A stretch of 35,733 bases of DNA from an uncultured Burkholderiales bacterium (GCA_903856995.1 CAIODK010000165.1:1-35733), one strand, 5' to 3'; counted from the first letter of the stretch, positions 23,345 to 33,871 are shown. The notes: generated from the letters alone by a model not told the origin. Made by a program: numbers and translations.

Positions 23345-24058
23345 TTATGCCACAGAATTTTCTGCATTTCTCCAAACCGTATTTCCGCCGCTCGATTTAT
23401 CTAACTGCGTCAACACATCTTCGTGCTGCGTCAGTTCTTGTTCAGAGGCAGCGATGACGGGAAGCTGAAAGCTGCGGAGCTCCACATACTCGGTTGTGCG
23501 ATTTAGCTCGTCGCTACTCTCGACTTCCATCAACAGCGCGTCCTGCCCGCGAGTCATGTTGATGTACACGTCGGCCAACAGCTCAGCATCCAGCAAAGCG
23601 CCATGCAGCGTGCGACCTGAGTTGTCCACCTCCAAACGATCACACAAAGAGTCCAGTGAGTTGCGTTTGCCAGGGAACATTTCTTTGGCCATCACCAGCG
23701 TATCGGTGATGCTGTCAACAAACGTGGTGAACGGTTTGCGACCTTGCAGTTCGAGCTCTTTATTTAAAAAGCTGACGTCGAATGGGGCATTGTGGATGAT
23801 GACTTCAGCACCTTCGATGTACTCCAAAAACTGGTCCACCACTGCACCAAACTTGGGTTTGTCTTTCAAGAACTCGTTGGTGATGCCGTGCACGCGCAAG
23901 GCTTCTTCATGGCTGTCACGCTCAGGATTGAGGTAGAAATGCAGATTATTGCCAGTGAGCTTGCGGTGCAGCAGCTCCACACACCCAATCTCAATGACGC
24001 GGTCACCGCTGTCAGCCGAGAGACCTGTTGTTTCTGTGTCTAGAAAAATCTGGCGCAT
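23345..24058 (-). CDS. dnaQ: DNA polymerase III epsilon subunit (3'-5' proofreading exonuclease)
   Basis: From Met at 24058 the protein has 237 residues, the normal DnaQ length. The longer frame to 24172 runs through the ferredoxin gene and is rejected. All exonuclease motifs are present: F-L-D-T-E-T-T-G-L (Exo I, Asp and Glu), H-N-A-P-F-D-V-S-F-L-N (Exo II) and H-G-A-L-L-D-A-E-L-L-A (Exo III, His and Asp). The C-terminal part should bind the alpha subunit. It proofreads during chromosome replication. It begins two bases after the fdx stop, so it is probably translated from the isc transcript. Confidence 0.93.
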   Translation of the reverse strand: MRQIFLDTETTGLSADSGDRVIEIGCVELLHRKLTGNNLHFYLNPERDSHEEALRVHGITNEFLKDKPKFGAVVDQFLEYIEGAEVIIHNAPFDVSFLNKELELQGRKPFTTFVDSITDTLVMAKEMFPGKRNSLDSLCDRLEVDNSGRTLHGALLDAELLADVYINMTRGQDALLMEVESSDELNRTTEYVELRSFQLPVIAASEQELTQHEDVLTQLDKSSGGNTVWRNAENSVA

Positions 24059-24060
24059 GG

Positions 24061-24399
24061 TCAGTGGTTTTCTTTTGCGTGGTTGATGGTGTACTTTGGA
24101 ATTTCCACCACCAAGTTTTGCTGAGCCACGATGGCTTGGCAACTCAAACGCGAGTTGGGTTCTAAGCCCCAAGCACGGTCGAGCAAGTCGTCTTCGTTTT
24201 CGTCAGCTTCGTTGAGCGACTTCAAACCCTCGCGCACGATGACGTGGCAGGTGGTGCAAGCGCAGCTCATGTCGCAAGCGTGCTCAATGTTGATGTGGTT
24301 TTCTAGCAGCACTTCGCAAATGGTGCTACCCGCGGTGGCTTGAAGCTCAGCACCATTTGGGCAGAGTTCGGCATGGGGCAAGATTTTGATAACAGGCAT
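24061..24399 (-). CDS. fdx: ISC-type [2Fe-2S] ferredoxin
   Basis: The 112-residue protein is an adrenodoxin-type ferredoxin. The cluster cysteines follow the C-x5-C-x2-C pattern in H-A-C-D-M-S-C-A-C-T-T-C-H, with the fourth in R-L-S-C-Q. It supplies electrons for Fe-S cluster assembly on IscU. Its start overlaps the hscA stop by one base (TAATG), and dnaQ follows two bases after its stop. Confidence 0.95.
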   Translation of the reverse strand: MPVIKILPHAELCPNGAELQATAGSTICEVLLENHINIEHACDMSCACTTCHVIVREGLKSLNEADENEDDLLDRAWGLEPNSRLSCQAIVAQQNLVVEIPKYTINHAKENH

Positions 24400-26255
24400 T
24401 AGAGGTTCTCGATGTTTTGTCCGGCCAAGGCATGCTGAATGCCTCGGTTCATGCGTTGGGCGGCGAAGGCTTCTGTGCCCTTGGCCAAGGCTTCGGTGGT
24501 GGCTTCAATCTGGGCAGCGTCTTCAAGTTTTTTAGCTTCGAGGGTTGCAACCATCAAGGCGTCGATGCGCGTGCGGTCCTGCGCAGACAGCAAATCACCA
24601 TCTGCCTTCAAAGCACTTTGCGTGGCCAGCCACATGCGATCTGCATCCACACGTGCCTCAACCAAAGCGCGCGCTTTGATGTCTTGCTCCGCGGTTTTGA
24701 AGCTGTCTTGCAGCATGGTGGCGATTTGATCGTCTGACAAACCATAGGAAGGTTTGACAGTGATGTTGGCAGTCACACCACTCATTTGCTCCAGCGCACC
24801 CACACTCACCATGCCATCGGCATCGACGGTGAAGGTCACACGGATACGCGCAGCACCAGCAGCCATGGGCGGAATGCCTCGCAGCTCAAAGCGGGCCAAG
24901 CTGCGGCAGTCGGCCACCAAATCGCGCTCGCCCTGCACCACGTGCAAGGCCAAAGCGGTTTGACCATCTTGGTAGGTGGTGAAGTCTTGCGCCATCGCAG
25001 TCGGGATGGTTTGGTTGCGGGGGACGATGCGCTCGACCAAACCGCCCATTGTCTCGATGCCGAGCGACAACGGAATCACGTCCAACAAAAGCAACTCGCC
25101 ATCCGGGTTGTTGCCTGCCAGTTGGTTGGCTTGAATCGACGCACCCAAGGCAACCACTTCGTCTGGATTCAGGTTGTTCAATGGGGCACAGCCCAGCAAA
25201 TCAGCGACAGCATGCTGAACTTGCGGCATGCGGGTGGAGCCACCGACCATGACCACGCCTTGAATGTCTTCTTTGCTCAACTTGGCATCGCGCAGAACTT
25301 TGCGCACAGCAGACAGTGTGCGCAGGGTCAGCGCCGCCGTTGCAGCTTCAAACTCAGCACGCGTGACGGTGTGACGCACAGCGCCGCCCGACAACACCAC
25401 TTCAAACGTGGCCGTTTCAGCACCAGACAGGGCTTCTTTGCAGGCACGCGCAGCCACCAACACATTGGATTTATCAGCAGGCGTGTTGAGTTCGCAGCCG
25501 GTTTGGGCTTGTACCCAGTCCACCAAGGCGCGGTCGTAGTCGTCGCCGCCCAAAGCGGAATCACCGCCCGTGGCGAGTACTTCGAACACGCCACGGGTGA
25601 GGCGAAGCACAGAAATATCGAACGTGCCACCGCCCAAGTCATAGACGGCATACACGCCTTCGCTGGCTTGATCTAAACCATAGGCAATGGCTGCAGCCGT
25701 GGGTTCGTTGATGAGGCGCAGCACGTTGATGCCGGCCAGTTGTGCGGCGTCTTTGGTGGCTTGGCGTTGGGCATCGTCAAAATACGCAGGCACGGTAATC
25801 ACCGCACCATATAAATCGTCGTTGAAGGTGTCTTCGGCGCGAAAACGCAACGTCGCCAAAATTTCGGCGCTCACCTCGACGGGTGATTTCTCACCCGCGC
25901 GGGTTTGAATGGCCAACATGCCAGGCTTGTCGATGAACGCATAGGGCAACTTGTCGCGGTTGGCAATGTCTGCCACGCCACGGCCCATGAAACGCTTCAC
26001 AGACACCAATGTGTTTTGTGGGTCTTGCGCTTGCGAAGCCAAAGCCGCACGGCCTATTTGGCGGCCATCGTTTTCGAGGTAACGCACAGCTGAGGGCAAG
26101 ATGACATGACCGTCGGCGTCGGGCAAGCACTCGGCCACGCCATGACGCATGCAAGCCACCAATGAATGGGTGGTACCTAAATCAATGCCGACCGCGATGC
26201 GTCGCTGATGGGGATCTGGGGCTTGACCGGGTTCGGAAATTTGTAACAACGCCAT
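24399..26255 (-). CDS. hscA: HscA, Hsp70-type chaperone of Fe-S cluster assembly
   Basis: The 618-residue protein is a DnaK-family chaperone of HscA length. The ATPase domain shows [10 protein letters not shown] near residue 23, [10 protein letters not shown] near 203 and G-G-S-T-R-M-P near 345. The C-terminal part is the peptide-binding domain. HscA, with its co-chaperone HscB, acts on the LPPVK motif of IscU to help transfer the cluster to target proteins. It lies 18 bases after hscB and overlaps fdx by one base. Confidence 0.95.
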   Translation of the reverse strand: MALLQISEPGQAPDPHQRRIAVGIDLGTTHSLVACMRHGVAECLPDADGHVILPSAVRYLENDGRQIGRAALASQAQDPQNTLVSVKRFMGRGVADIANRDKLPYAFIDKPGMLAIQTRAGEKSPVEVSAEILATLRFRAEDTFNDDLYGAVITVPAYFDDAQRQATKDAAQLAGINVLRLINEPTAAAIAYGLDQASEGVYAVYDLGGGTFDISVLRLTRGVFEVLATGGDSALGGDDYDRALVDWVQAQTGCELNTPADKSNVLVAARACKEALSGAETATFEVVLSGGAVRHTVTRAEFEAATAALTLRTLSAVRKVLRDAKLSKEDIQGVVMVGGSTRMPQVQHAVADLLGCAPLNNLNPDEVVALGASIQANQLAGNNPDGELLLLDVIPLSLGIETMGGLVERIVPRNQTIPTAMAQDFTTYQDGQTALALHVVQGERDLVADCRSLARFELRGIPPMAAGAARIRVTFTVDADGMVSVGALEQMSGVTANITVKPSYGLSDDQIATMLQDSFKTAEQDIKARALVEARVDADRMWLATQSALKADGDLLSAQDRTRIDALMVATLEAKKLEDAAQIEATTEALAKGTEAFAAQRMNRGIQHALAGQNIENL

Positions 26256-26273
26256 AGGTGTGTATTGTCGCTT

Positions 26274-26822
26274 TCAGGAGGCGTCTAGATTGTCAATTCG
26301 GAATTCGATGTCACGCAAAAACTTCGCGATGAACATCAGCCCCCTCACCTGCTGTGCGGCGGCGGGTAGGTCGTGTGCGGTGTCAATGAGCTGTGCGCAT
26401 TGCTGCAAAGCAGTTTTGTGGGCTTGTTGCACATCGTCGTGCAAGGCGTCTAGCGCGGCCACATCCGTGGCGTCGTCCATGGCCTCGCGCCATTCCATTT
26501 GCTGCATCAAAAACGCAGCAGGCATGGCGGTGTTGTTTTCGGCTTGAATGGGCGCCCCGCCCAGCTCGCACAAATAGGCGGCGCGGCGCATGGGGTCTTT
26601 GAGGCGTTGGTAGGCCTCATTGATCCGTACCGACCACTGCATGGCCACGCGTTGTGCGGCCGTGCCTTGGCTGGCAAATTTATCGGGGTGCGCTTCGCGT
26701 TGCAAGTCTTTCCAGCGCGTATCTAGTTGCTCGCGTGCCTGTGAGAACTGCACAGGTACGTTAAAGAGCTCAAAGTCGCTGACCGAAAGCTGCGCCGACA
26801 ACGGCTTGGCCGGTTCGCTCAC
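26274..26822 (-). CDS. hscB: HscB, J-domain co-chaperone
   Basis: The 182-residue protein begins with a J-domain whose His-Pro-Asp motif is in R-E-A-H-P-D-K-F near residue 42, followed by a helical C-terminal domain that binds IscU. It brings IscU to HscA and stimulates its ATPase. Length is close to known HscB (about 170-180). It follows iscA by 12 bases. Confidence 0.94.
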   Translation of the reverse strand: MSEPAKPLSAQLSVSDFELFNVPVQFSQAREQLDTRWKDLQREAHPDKFASQGTAAQRVAMQWSVRINEAYQRLKDPMRRAAYLCELGGAPIQAENNTAMPAAFLMQQMEWREAMDDATDVAALDALHDDVQQAHKTALQQCAQLIDTAHDLPAAAQQVRGLMFIAKFLRDIEFRIDNLDAS

Positions 26823-26834
26823 GTCAACCCCACT

Positions 26835-27158
26835 TTAGATACGGAACGATTCGCCGCAACCGCAACGGTCACGTTCGTTCGGGTTGAGAAACTTGAAGCC
26901 TTCGTTCAAGCCTTCGCGCACGAAGTCGAGCTGTGTGCCGTCGATGTAGGCCAAGCTTTTGGGGTCGATCAACACCTTGACGCCATGATCTTCAAAGATC
27001 ACGTCTTCAGGCTCAGACGCGTCCACGTACTCGAGTTTGTAAGCCAAGCCCGAACAACCCGTGGTTTTGACACCCAAACGCACGCCCATGCCCTTGCCAC
27101 GTTTGGCGAGGTAGCGGGTCACGTGTCGAGCCGCTGCTTCTGTCAGAGTGATAGCCAT
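26835..27158 (-). CDS. iscA: IscA, A-type Fe-S carrier protein
   Basis: The 107-residue protein has the three conserved cysteines of A-type carriers: one in K-T-T-G-C-S-G and two in the C-terminal C-G-C-G-E-S-F. It receives and passes on Fe-S clusters to targets, mainly [4Fe-4S] proteins. It lies 12 bases after iscU, within the isc operon. Confidence 0.95.
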   Translation of the reverse strand: MAITLTEAAARHVTRYLAKRGKGMGVRLGVKTTGCSGLAYKLEYVDASEPEDVIFEDHGVKVLIDPKSLAYIDGTQLDFVREGLNEGFKFLNPNERDRCGCGESFRI

Positions 27159-27170
27159 GGCGGTACGTGC

Positions 27171-27557
27171 TTAAACAGCGTGTTTCTTTTTGTAGTCATC
27201 CACAGCGGCCTTGATGGCGTCTTCAGCCAAGATGGAGCAGTGAATTTTGACGGGAGGGAGCGCCAGCTCTTCAGCGATTTCGCTGTTCTTCAAAGCTGCT
27301 GCCTCGTCCAAGGTCTTGCCCTTGACCCACTCGGTCACCAGCGAGGAAGAGGCAATGGCGGAGCCGCAGCCGTAGGTTTTGAAACGTGCATCTTCGATCA
27401 CGCCCGTGATGGGGTTGACCTTGATTTGCAACTTCATCACGTCGCCGCAAGCGGGTGCGCCAACCATACCGGTACCAACCGTGTCGTCGCCCTTGTCAAA
27501 CGAACCCACGTTGCGTGGGTTTTCGTAGTGATCGATTACTTTTTCAGAATAAGCCAT
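27171..27557 (-). CDS. iscU: IscU, Fe-S cluster scaffold
   Basis: The 128-residue protein has the exact usual IscU length. Cluster-ligand cysteines are in A-P-A-C-G-D, Y-G-C-G-S and I-H-C-S, and the HscA-recognition motif L-P-P-V-K precedes the last one. Clusters are built here from sulfur given by IscS. It follows iscS by 15 bases. Confidence 0.97.
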   Translation of the reverse strand: MAYSEKVIDHYENPRNVGSFDKGDDTVGTGMVGAPACGDVMKLQIKVNPITGVIEDARFKTYGCGSAIASSSLVTEWVKGKTLDEAAALKNSEIAEELALPPVKIHCSILAEDAIKAAVDDYKKKHAV

Positions 27558-27572
27558 GGTGATTTTCCTTAA

Positions 27573-28793
27573 TTAGTGCGCAGCCCACTGGATGGTGCTG
27601 ATGTCAATGCCTTCTTTGTACATGTCCCATAGAGGGCTGAGTTCACGCAGTTTGGCGACGTTGAGACGAATGGTTTCAATGGCGTAGTCAATTTCTTCTT
27701 CGGTCGAAAAACGACCGGTGGTCATGCGCAAGCTGCTGTGAGCCAACTCATCACTGCGGCCCAGGGCACGCAACACATAACTCGGCTCCAAGCTGGCCGA
27801 GGTACAGGCAGAACCCGACGAGACGGCCAAGCCCTTGATACCCATGATGAGCGACTCGCCTTCCACGTAGTTGAAGCTGATGTTCAAGTTGTGTGGCACG
27901 CGGTGCTCTAGATTGCCATTGATGAAGACTTGCTCCATATCGGTCAAGCCGTCGAGCAAACGCTTTTGCAAAGCGGTCGCTTTTGCAATGTCTTGCGCCA
28001 TTTCAAGTTTGGCCAAGCGAAATGCCTCACCCATGCCCACGCATTGGTGCGTAGGCAAGGTCCCGCTGCGCATACCGCGCTCGTGGCCACCACCATGCAT
28101 TTGCGCTTCCAAGCGCACGCGGGGTTTGCGGCGCACATACAAAGCGCCAATGCCTTTGGGGCCATAAGTTTTGTGCGAAGCCAAGCTCATCAAGTCGACC
28201 GGCAAGGTCGCCAAGTCAATCTCAACTTTTCCGGTGGCTTGTGCGGCATCGACGTGAAAAATGATGCCTTTTTCACGGCACATCGCGCCAATGCCAGCGA
28301 TGTCTTGAATCACACCGATTTCGTTGTTCACGAACATCACGCTAATGAGGATGGTGTCTGGGCGAATGGCAGCTTTGAGCGCGTCCATGCTCAACATGCC
28401 GTCTTCTTGCACGTCGAGGTAAGTCACCTCAAAACCCTGGCGCTCCAGCTCACGCATGGTGTCGAGCACGGCTTTGTGCTCGGTCTTGACGGTGATCAGG
28501 TGCTTACCTTTGGACTTGTAGAACTGCGCTGCGCCTTTGATAGCGAGGTTGTTGGACTCTGTCGCACCCGAGGTCCACACGATTTCACGAGGATCAGCGC
28601 CGATCAATGCCGCCACATCTTCACGGGCTTTTTCTACAGCGGCTTCTGCTTCCCAGCCCCAAGCATGGCTGCGTGAGGCGGGGTTGCCAAAATGCTCGCG
28701 TAGCCAAGGAATCATGGCATCCACAACGCGTGGGTCACACGGGTTTGTAGCGCCGTAGTCGAGATAAATGGGGAAATGGGGTGTCATGTCCAT
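27573..28793 (-). CDS. iscS: IscS, cysteine desulfurase
   Basis: The 406-residue protein is a PLP enzyme close to the length of E. coli IscS. The PLP lysine is in [11 protein letters not shown], and the catalytic cysteine loop is S-S-G-S-A-C-T-S-A. The C-terminus G-I-D-I-S-T-I-Q-W ends in the IscU-binding tail. It takes sulfur from cysteine for Fe-S clusters and tRNA thiolation. The gap to iscR is 35 bases. Confidence 0.96.
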   Translation of the reverse strand: MDMTPHFPIYLDYGATNPCDPRVVDAMIPWLREHFGNPASRSHAWGWEAEAAVEKAREDVAALIGADPREIVWTSGATESNNLAIKGAAQFYKSKGKHLITVKTEHKAVLDTMRELERQGFEVTYLDVQEDGMLSMDALKAAIRPDTILISVMFVNNEIGVIQDIAGIGAMCREKGIIFHVDAAQATGKVEIDLATLPVDLMSLASHKTYGPKGIGALYVRRKPRVRLEAQMHGGGHERGMRSGTLPTHQCVGMGEAFRLAKLEMAQDIAKATALQKRLLDGLTDMEQVFINGNLEHRVPHNLNISFNYVEGESLIMGIKGLAVSSGSACTSASLEPSYVLRALGRSDELAHSSLRMTTGRFSTEEEIDYAIETIRLNVAKLRELSPLWDMYKEGIDISTIQWAAH

Positions 28794-28828
28794 GATGCGT
28801 TCAATCGAGAGGTAAAAAAGAGGGAGGC

Positions 28829-29365
28829 TTAGTTCTTTGCGAACGCGTTGCCAAGGGCAAACACGGAATTGGGGGCGTTCACCCGGATAGGTTTAACCAA
28901 GGGCATGGGTGAAATCGCGCGGCGAATTGCGGGCTTGTTTTCAATTTCCACACCTTTGGCGAGTTGGTCGTCGACCAACTTTTGCAAGGTCACCGAGTCC
29001 AAGAACTCAACCATGCGCTGGTTGAGCGAGGCCCACAGCTCGTGCGTCATGCAACGACCGCTTTCGCCCAAACAATTTTCTTTACCACCGCAGTGGGTGG
29101 CATCAATGGGCTCGTCCACGGACACGATGATATCGGCCACGGTGATGTCCGAAGCTTTGCGCCCCAGTGAATAACCGCCGCCGGGGCCACGGGTAGACTC
29201 CACCAACGCGTGGCGGCGCAACTTACCAAACAGTTGCTCAAGGTAAGACAAAGAGATTTGTTGGCGCTGGCTGATGGCAGCCAAAGTAACGGGACCGCTG
29301 TTTTGGCGCAAGGCCAAATCAATCATGGCGGTGACCGCAAAACGACCTTTGGTGGTGAGACGCAT
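28829..29365 (-). CDS. iscR: IscR, [2Fe-2S] Rrf2-family regulator of the isc operon
   Basis: The 178-residue protein starts [18 protein letters not shown], with an Rrf2 winged helix ([12 protein letters not shown]). The three cluster cysteines are in [14 protein letters not shown] near residue 92, and the ligand histidine follows within M-T-H. Holo-IscR represses its own operon when clusters are plentiful. A matching type 1 site lies upstream. The C-terminal tail (about 20 residues past the core) is variable in the family. Confidence 0.96.
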   Translation of the reverse strand: MRLTTKGRFAVTAMIDLALRQNSGPVTLAAISQRQQISLSYLEQLFGKLRRHALVESTRGPGGGYSLGRKASDITVADIIVSVDEPIDATHCGGKENCLGESGRCMTHELWASLNQRMVEFLDSVTLQKLVDDQLAKGVEIENKPAIRRAISPMPLVKPIRVNAPNSVFALGNAFAKN

Positions 29366-29390
29366 GGCAAGCTCCTTTCAAGGGCTGGGC

Positions 29391-29415
29391 TTTGTCGACT
29401 AATTAGGTCAAGTAT
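29391..29415 (-). promoter_or_regulatory. IscR type 1 binding site in the iscR promoter
   Basis: On the minus strand this 25-base dyad begins ATACTTGACCTAATTAGTC and closely fits the type 1 IscR site described in E. coli (ATA, a GAC half, an A/T centre, an AGTC half). A TATACT box overlaps its upstream edge and could be the -10 element. It lies 26 bases before the iscR start. Holo-IscR binding here would give negative feedback. Confidence 0.7.
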
Positions 29416-29467
29416 AGCTTAATCCCAACTTATTTGCTCGGGTACTCGGTCGCAAACCCCTTCTGAC

Positions 29468-31579
29468 TTAGGGCTTTTGAGCGAGTATGGCCACGTTGTC
29501 ATGCCCTGCCCCACCAAAGGCTTGCTCGCGCAAGGTGGCGAGTTGGTCGCGTACGCGGGCGGCATTTTCGAACTCGAGATTGCGGGCGTGTTCCATCATG
29601 AGTTTTTCAAGGCGTTTGATTTCTTTGGCCACGTCGCGCTCACTCATATCCTCGATTCTGGCCTTTTGCAGCTCACGGGCTTGGGCCTCCTTGCCAGCCT
29701 TCTCGCTGTAGACGCCATCAATCAAATCTCGAATCTTCTTGACCACACCTCGCGGCGTGATGCCATGCGCTTCGTTGTGCGCGATCTGCTTAATGCGACG
29801 ACGCTCGGTTTCACCAATCGCCTTCTTCATCGACTCGGTCATGCGGTCGGCGTACAAAATGGCTTTGCCACTCAGGTTACGCGCCGCTCGGCCAATGGTT
29901 TGAATCAAGCTGCGCTCAGAGCGCAAGAAGCCCTCTTTGTCAGCATCCAGAATCGCCACCAACGACACCTCGGGCAAGTCGATGCCTTCGCGCAGCAAGT
30001 TGATGCCCACCAGCACGTCAAATGCGCCTAAACGCAAGTCGCGCAAGATCTCCACACGCTCAACGGTGTCCACGTCGCTGTGGATGTAACGCACTTTCAC
30101 GCCGTTGTCAGTGAGGTAGTCGGTCAGCTGCTCTGCCATGCGTTTGGTGAGGGTGGTGATGAGCACGCGTTCGTTCAGCGTCACTCGGATACGGATTTCT
30201 TGCAGCACATCGTCCACTTGGTGCGTGGCGGGACGCACCTCCACCAGTGGATCGACCAAACCGGTCGGGCGCACCAACTGTTCGACCACGCGACCGGCAT
30301 GGGTCTTTTCGTAGTCGGCTGGCGTGGCAGAAACAAACACCACTTGACGCATGCGCTTTTCAAACTCATCCAGCTTGAGCGGTCGGTTGTCCAACGCGCT
30401 GGGCAAGCGGAAGCCATATTCCACCAAAGTGGTTTTGCGCGCACGGTCACCGTTGTACATGCCGCCTAGCTGGCCAACCATCACGTGACTCTCGTCCAAG
30501 AACATGATCGAGTCCTTGGGCATGTAGTCGGTCAATGTGCTGGGGGGTGCGCCGGGCGCTGCGCCTGACAAATGGCGGGTGTAGTTCTCAATGCCTTTGC
30601 AATGACCTACTTCACTGAGCATCTCCAAGTCAAAGCGGGTTCGCTGTTCTAGGCGCTGGGCTTCGACCAGTTTATTCATGCCCACCAGTTCTTTCAAACG
30701 TTCAGCCAGCTCCACCTTGATGGTTTCCACGGCGGCCAACACGCGGTCGCGTGGCGTGACGTAATGACTGGAAGGGTAGATGGTGAAACGGGGAATCTTT
30801 TGGCGAATTCGGCCTGTGAGCGGATCAAACAGCTGCAGGCTTTCGATTTCGTCATCGAACAGCTCAATGCGAATCGCCAATTCCGAGTGTTCAGCGGGGA
30901 ACACATCGATCGTGTCACCACGCACGCGGAATTTACCGCGTGAGAAGTCTTGGTCGTTGCGCTCGTACTGCATGCGCACCAGCTGGGCGATCGCATCGCG
31001 CTGCCCCATTTTGTCGCCCGCCCGCAGCGTCATGATCATCTGGTGGTAGCTCTCGGGCTCACCAATGCCGTAGATGGCCGAGACTGAGGCCACCACAATC
31101 ACATCGCGACGCTCCAAGATGCTTTTGGTGCAGCTCAAACGCATTTGTTCAATGTGCTCGTTGATGGCACTGTCTTTCTCAATGAACAAGTCACGTTGCG
31201 GCACATAGGCCTCGGGCTGGTAGTAGTCGTAGTAACTCACGAAGTACTCCACCGCGTTATTGGGGAAAAACTCGCGGAACTCGCTGTACAACTGCGCAGC
31301 CAAGGTTTTGTTGGGCGCAAAAATGATGGCCGGACGCCCCAACTGGGCAATCACGTTGGCCATGGTGAAGGTTTTACCCGAGCCCGTGACACCCAAAAGG
31401 GTTTGAAACACCTCGCCGTCATTCACCCCCTCCACCAACTGGGCAATGGCCGTGGGCTGGTCGCCCGCAGGCGGATAGGGCTGAAACAGTTCAAACGGTG
31501 AGCCGGGGTAGCGGACCATCGTGCCCTCGGCAGCAGCCACTGGCGTTACGTCAGAAAGTGTTTCGATAGATGCGGGCAT
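29468..31579 (-). CDS. uvrB: UvrB, excinuclease ABC subunit B
   Basis: The 703-residue protein is a full UvrB with a slightly longer N-terminus than E. coli (673). It has Walker [10 protein letters not shown], the beta-hairpin [11 protein letters not shown] that probes damaged DNA, the DEAD-like box L-D-E-S-H and helicase motif [11 protein letters not shown]. The C-terminal UVR domain ([10 protein letters not shown]) binds UvrC. It verifies DNA lesions delivered by UvrA during nucleotide excision repair. No clear LexA site was seen in the 150-base gap to the divergent aminotransferase gene. The gap to iscR is 102 bases, so iscR has its own promoter. Confidence 0.97.
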   Translation of the reverse strand: MPASIETLSDVTPVAAAEGTMVRYPGSPFELFQPYPPAGDQPTAIAQLVEGVNDGEVFQTLLGVTGSGKTFTMANVIAQLGRPAIIFAPNKTLAAQLYSEFREFFPNNAVEYFVSYYDYYQPEAYVPQRDLFIEKDSAINEHIEQMRLSCTKSILERRDVIVVASVSAIYGIGEPESYHQMIMTLRAGDKMGQRDAIAQLVRMQYERNDQDFSRGKFRVRGDTIDVFPAEHSELAIRIELFDDEIESLQLFDPLTGRIRQKIPRFTIYPSSHYVTPRDRVLAAVETIKVELAERLKELVGMNKLVEAQRLEQRTRFDLEMLSEVGHCKGIENYTRHLSGAAPGAPPSTLTDYMPKDSIMFLDESHVMVGQLGGMYNGDRARKTTLVEYGFRLPSALDNRPLKLDEFEKRMRQVVFVSATPADYEKTHAGRVVEQLVRPTGLVDPLVEVRPATHQVDDVLQEIRIRVTLNERVLITTLTKRMAEQLTDYLTDNGVKVRYIHSDVDTVERVEILRDLRLGAFDVLVGINLLREGIDLPEVSLVAILDADKEGFLRSERSLIQTIGRAARNLSGKAILYADRMTESMKKAIGETERRRIKQIAHNEAHGITPRGVVKKIRDLIDGVYSEKAGKEAQARELQKARIEDMSERDVAKEIKRLEKLMMEHARNLEFENAARVRDQLATLREQAFGGAGHDNVAILAQKP

Positions 31580-31729
31580 GGTGTGTAAAAGCTGGATGGC
31601 TCGAAAAAAACGTGCGGTTCTAAAAACCCTGCGGGTTGACCCTTAAAATTCAGGCCGAACGTGCAAGCCTACCGCAGACTGCGCGTGTTTACCTCCCCTC
31701 CTCTCTTTATCCGTGATCAAGGACTGACG

Positions 31730-32926
31730 ATGTCAATGTTTACCGCTGTCGAAATGGCACCCCGCGACCCCATCTTGGGCCTCAACGAGCAATACAACGC
31801 CGACACCAACCCTCATAAAGTTAACCTTGGCGTAGGCGTGTACTTCGACGACAACGGCAAACTGCCATTACTGCAATGCGTCCAAGCTGCAGAAGCAACC
31901 ATGATGGCAACCCCCTCTCCACGCGGCTACTTGCCCATCGACGGGATTGCCGCCTATGACGCTGCCGTCAAAGGCTTGGTGTTTGGCTCTGACTCTGAAG
32001 CCGTCACCTCTGGCCGCGTCGCCACGGTGCAAGGCATTGGCGGCACAGGCGGTTTGAAAATCGGTGCTGACTTTTTGAAGCGTTTGAACCCCAACGCGAC
32101 CGTGTTGATTTCTGATCCCAGTTGGGAAAACCACCGCGCCTTGTTCACCAACGCAGGGTTCACGGTCGACACCTACGCTTACTACGACGCTGAAAAACGC
32201 GGCGTCAACTTTGAAGCCATGCTGGCCTCATTGAATGCCGCTGTGGCTGGCACGGTGGTGGTGTTGCACGCCTGCTGCCACAACCCAACCGGCTACGACA
32301 TCACGGCAGCCCAATGGGACCAAGTGGTGGCTGTGGTCAAAGCCCAAAACCTTACCGCCTTCCTAGACATGGCTTACCAAGGCTTTGGCCACGGCATTGC
32401 CGAAGACGGCGCTGTGATTCAAAAATTCGTCGCTGCTGGCCTGTGCTTCTTTGTATCCACCTCATTCTCCAAGAGCTTCAGCTTGTACGGTGAACGCGTG
32501 GGTGCTTTGAGCGTGTTGTGCGCCGACAAAGAGGAATGCAGCCGCGTGCTCTCACAACTCAAAATCGTGATCCGCACCAACTACTCCAACCCGCCGATCC
32601 ACGGCGGCGCTGTGGTGGCGGCGGTGTTGAACAACCCAGAGCTGCGCGCTTTGTGGGAAAAAGAATTGGGCGAAATGCGCGTGCGCATCAAAGCCATGCG
32701 TCAAAAGCTGGTCGACGGCCTCAAAGCCGCTGGCGTCAAGCAGGACATGAGCTTCATCACCACCCAAATCGGCATGTTCAGCTACTCAGGCCTCTCCAAA
32801 GACCAAATGGTGCGCCTGCGCTCTGAGTTCGGCGTCTACGGCACCGACACAGGCCGCATGTGCGTCGCTGCATTGAACAGCAAAAACATCGATTACGTTT
32901 GCCAGGCCATTGCCAAGGTGATGTAA
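31730..32926 (+). CDS. Aromatic-amino-acid/aspartate aminotransferase (class I, AspC/TyrB-like)
   Basis: From the ATG at 31730, behind an AAGGA ribosome site, the protein has 398 residues, typical for AspC/TyrB. The first in-frame ATG at 31661 adds unrelated residues. Marks of the group are P-R-D-P-I-L-G-L at the N-terminus, H-A-C-C-H-N-P-T-G near residue 190, the PLP lysine in S-F-S-K-S-F-S-L-Y-G-E-R and the C-terminal R-M-C-V-A-A-L-N. It transfers amino groups between aspartate, tyrosine or phenylalanine and 2-oxoglutarate. Which amino acid dominates cannot be read from sequence alone. It is monocistronic and convergent with the dioxygenase gene. Confidence 0.9.
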   Translation: MSMFTAVEMAPRDPILGLNEQYNADTNPHKVNLGVGVYFDDNGKLPLLQCVQAAEATMMATPSPRGYLPIDGIAAYDAAVKGLVFGSDSEAVTSGRVATVQGIGGTGGLKIGADFLKRLNPNATVLISDPSWENHRALFTNAGFTVDTYAYYDAEKRGVNFEAMLASLNAAVAGTVVVLHACCHNPTGYDITAAQWDQVVAVVKAQNLTAFLDMAYQGFGHGIAEDGAVIQKFVAAGLCFFVSTSFSKSFSLYGERVGALSVLCADKEECSRVLSQLKIVIRTNYSNPPIHGGAVVAAVLNNPELRALWEKELGEMRVRIKAMRQKLVDGLKAAGVKQDMSFITTQIGMFSYSGLSKDQMVRLRSEFGVYGTDTGRMCVAALNSKNIDYVCQAIAKVM

Positions 32927-32941
32927 CGAAAGGGGCGCTGC

Positions 32942-33766
32942 TCACCCCCAAACGACCGAGCGCATGGCGATAGACGCTAGCTGATACCCCTCGTTGAAAA
33001 ACTCAACAGGTTCTCCTGCCTCTGCCGCGCCTGCGGCGTAGAGCAAAGGCAGAAAGTGGTCATAGCTGGGATGCGACATCTTCGCTGCCTCGCCTTGGGC
33101 TTGAAAATCCACCAAGGCCTCTAAATGGCCCGATGTGATTTGCTGAGCCACCCATTGATCAAACTCAATCGCCCAGTCATACGCTTGGTTGTCAGCGGCA
33201 GAGCGGTTCATGGTGCGCAGGTTGTGCACGGTGTTGCCACTGGTCACGATGAGCACACCCTGTTCGCGCAAAGAACGTAGTTGTTGGCCCAAGGCATAGT
33301 GTTCCGCTGGGGGTCGGTGGTAGTCGATGCTCAGCTGCACCACCGGAATATCAGCAGAAGGAAACATGGGCTTGAGCACGCCCCATGCGCCGTGGTCTAA
33401 ACCCCACTCTTTCAAATCAACACCAACAGCTTGACCGTTGTGCGGCTGACGCAATTGCTGTGCAGTTTGCGTGGCCCACTCAGACGCGCCGGCTGCAGGG
33501 TATTGCTGGTCGAACAGTTCTTGCGGAAAACCGCCAAAGTCGTGAATGGTTTTGGGCTTGTCCATGCCCGTCACCCACCAGCCGCCTTGGGTCATCCAAT
33601 GGGCAGAAATACACAAAATCAGCTTGGGCTTAGGCCAACGCACACCAAACTGCCCCCCCAAATCCTGCCATGCACGGCGGTAAGGGTTGTCTTCGATGAC
33701 GTTCATGGGGCTGCCGTGACCAATAAACAAAACAGGCATGCGTGTAATAGTTATGTATGAATTCAT
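32942..33766 (-). CDS. DODA-type extradiol aromatic-ring-opening dioxygenase (YgiD-like)
   Basis: The 274-residue protein belongs to the LigB superfamily, as does PmdB in this window, but to the 4,5-DOPA dioxygenase branch. Metal-ligand histidines are His17 in F-I-G-H-G-S-P and His56 in I-S-A-H-W. The T-S-G-N-T-V-H-N motif and the pair in H-P-S-Y-D-H-F-L-P complete the active site. Bacterial members can open catechol rings such as DOPA; their cell role is often unclear. The start could be 33766 or the inner Met at 33739, and neither has a good ribosome site. It is not part of the pmd operon. Confidence 0.88.
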   Translation of the reverse strand: MNSYITITRMPVLFIGHGSPMNVIEDNPYRRAWQDLGGQFGVRWPKPKLILCISAHWMTQGGWWVTGMDKPKTIHDFGGFPQELFDQQYPAAGASEWATQTAQQLRQPHNGQAVGVDLKEWGLDHGAWGVLKPMFPSADIPVVQLSIDYHRPPAEHYALGQQLRSLREQGVLIVTSGNTVHNLRTMNRSAADNQAYDWAIEFDQWVAQQITSGHLEALVDFQAQGEAAKMSHPSYDHFLPLLYAAGAAEAGEPVEFFNEGYQLASIAMRSVVWG

Positions 33767-33843
33767 GATTAAAGTTCGTCAACGCTTGGTTTTAAGTAGT
33801 TTGGGGGACAGACTCCATTTTCAACCAAGTAACAGCTGCTATA

Positions 33844-33854
33844 TTGCACTGCAA
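33844..33854. promoter_or_regulatory. TTGCA-C-TGCAA palindrome upstream of phaZ
   Basis: A perfect dyad, TTGCACTGCAA, lies 17 bases before the phaZ start. TGCA-rich palindromes of this kind are bound by the PHA-responsive repressor PhaR upstream of PHA genes in related bacteria. The function here is inferred. Confidence 0.4.
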
Positions 33855-33871
33855 CATTACTGAGACAACAC

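Noticed and set aside
31580-31729. Search for a LexA box before uvrB
   Set aside because: No CTGT-N8-ACAG type sequence was found in the uvrB/aminotransferase gap.
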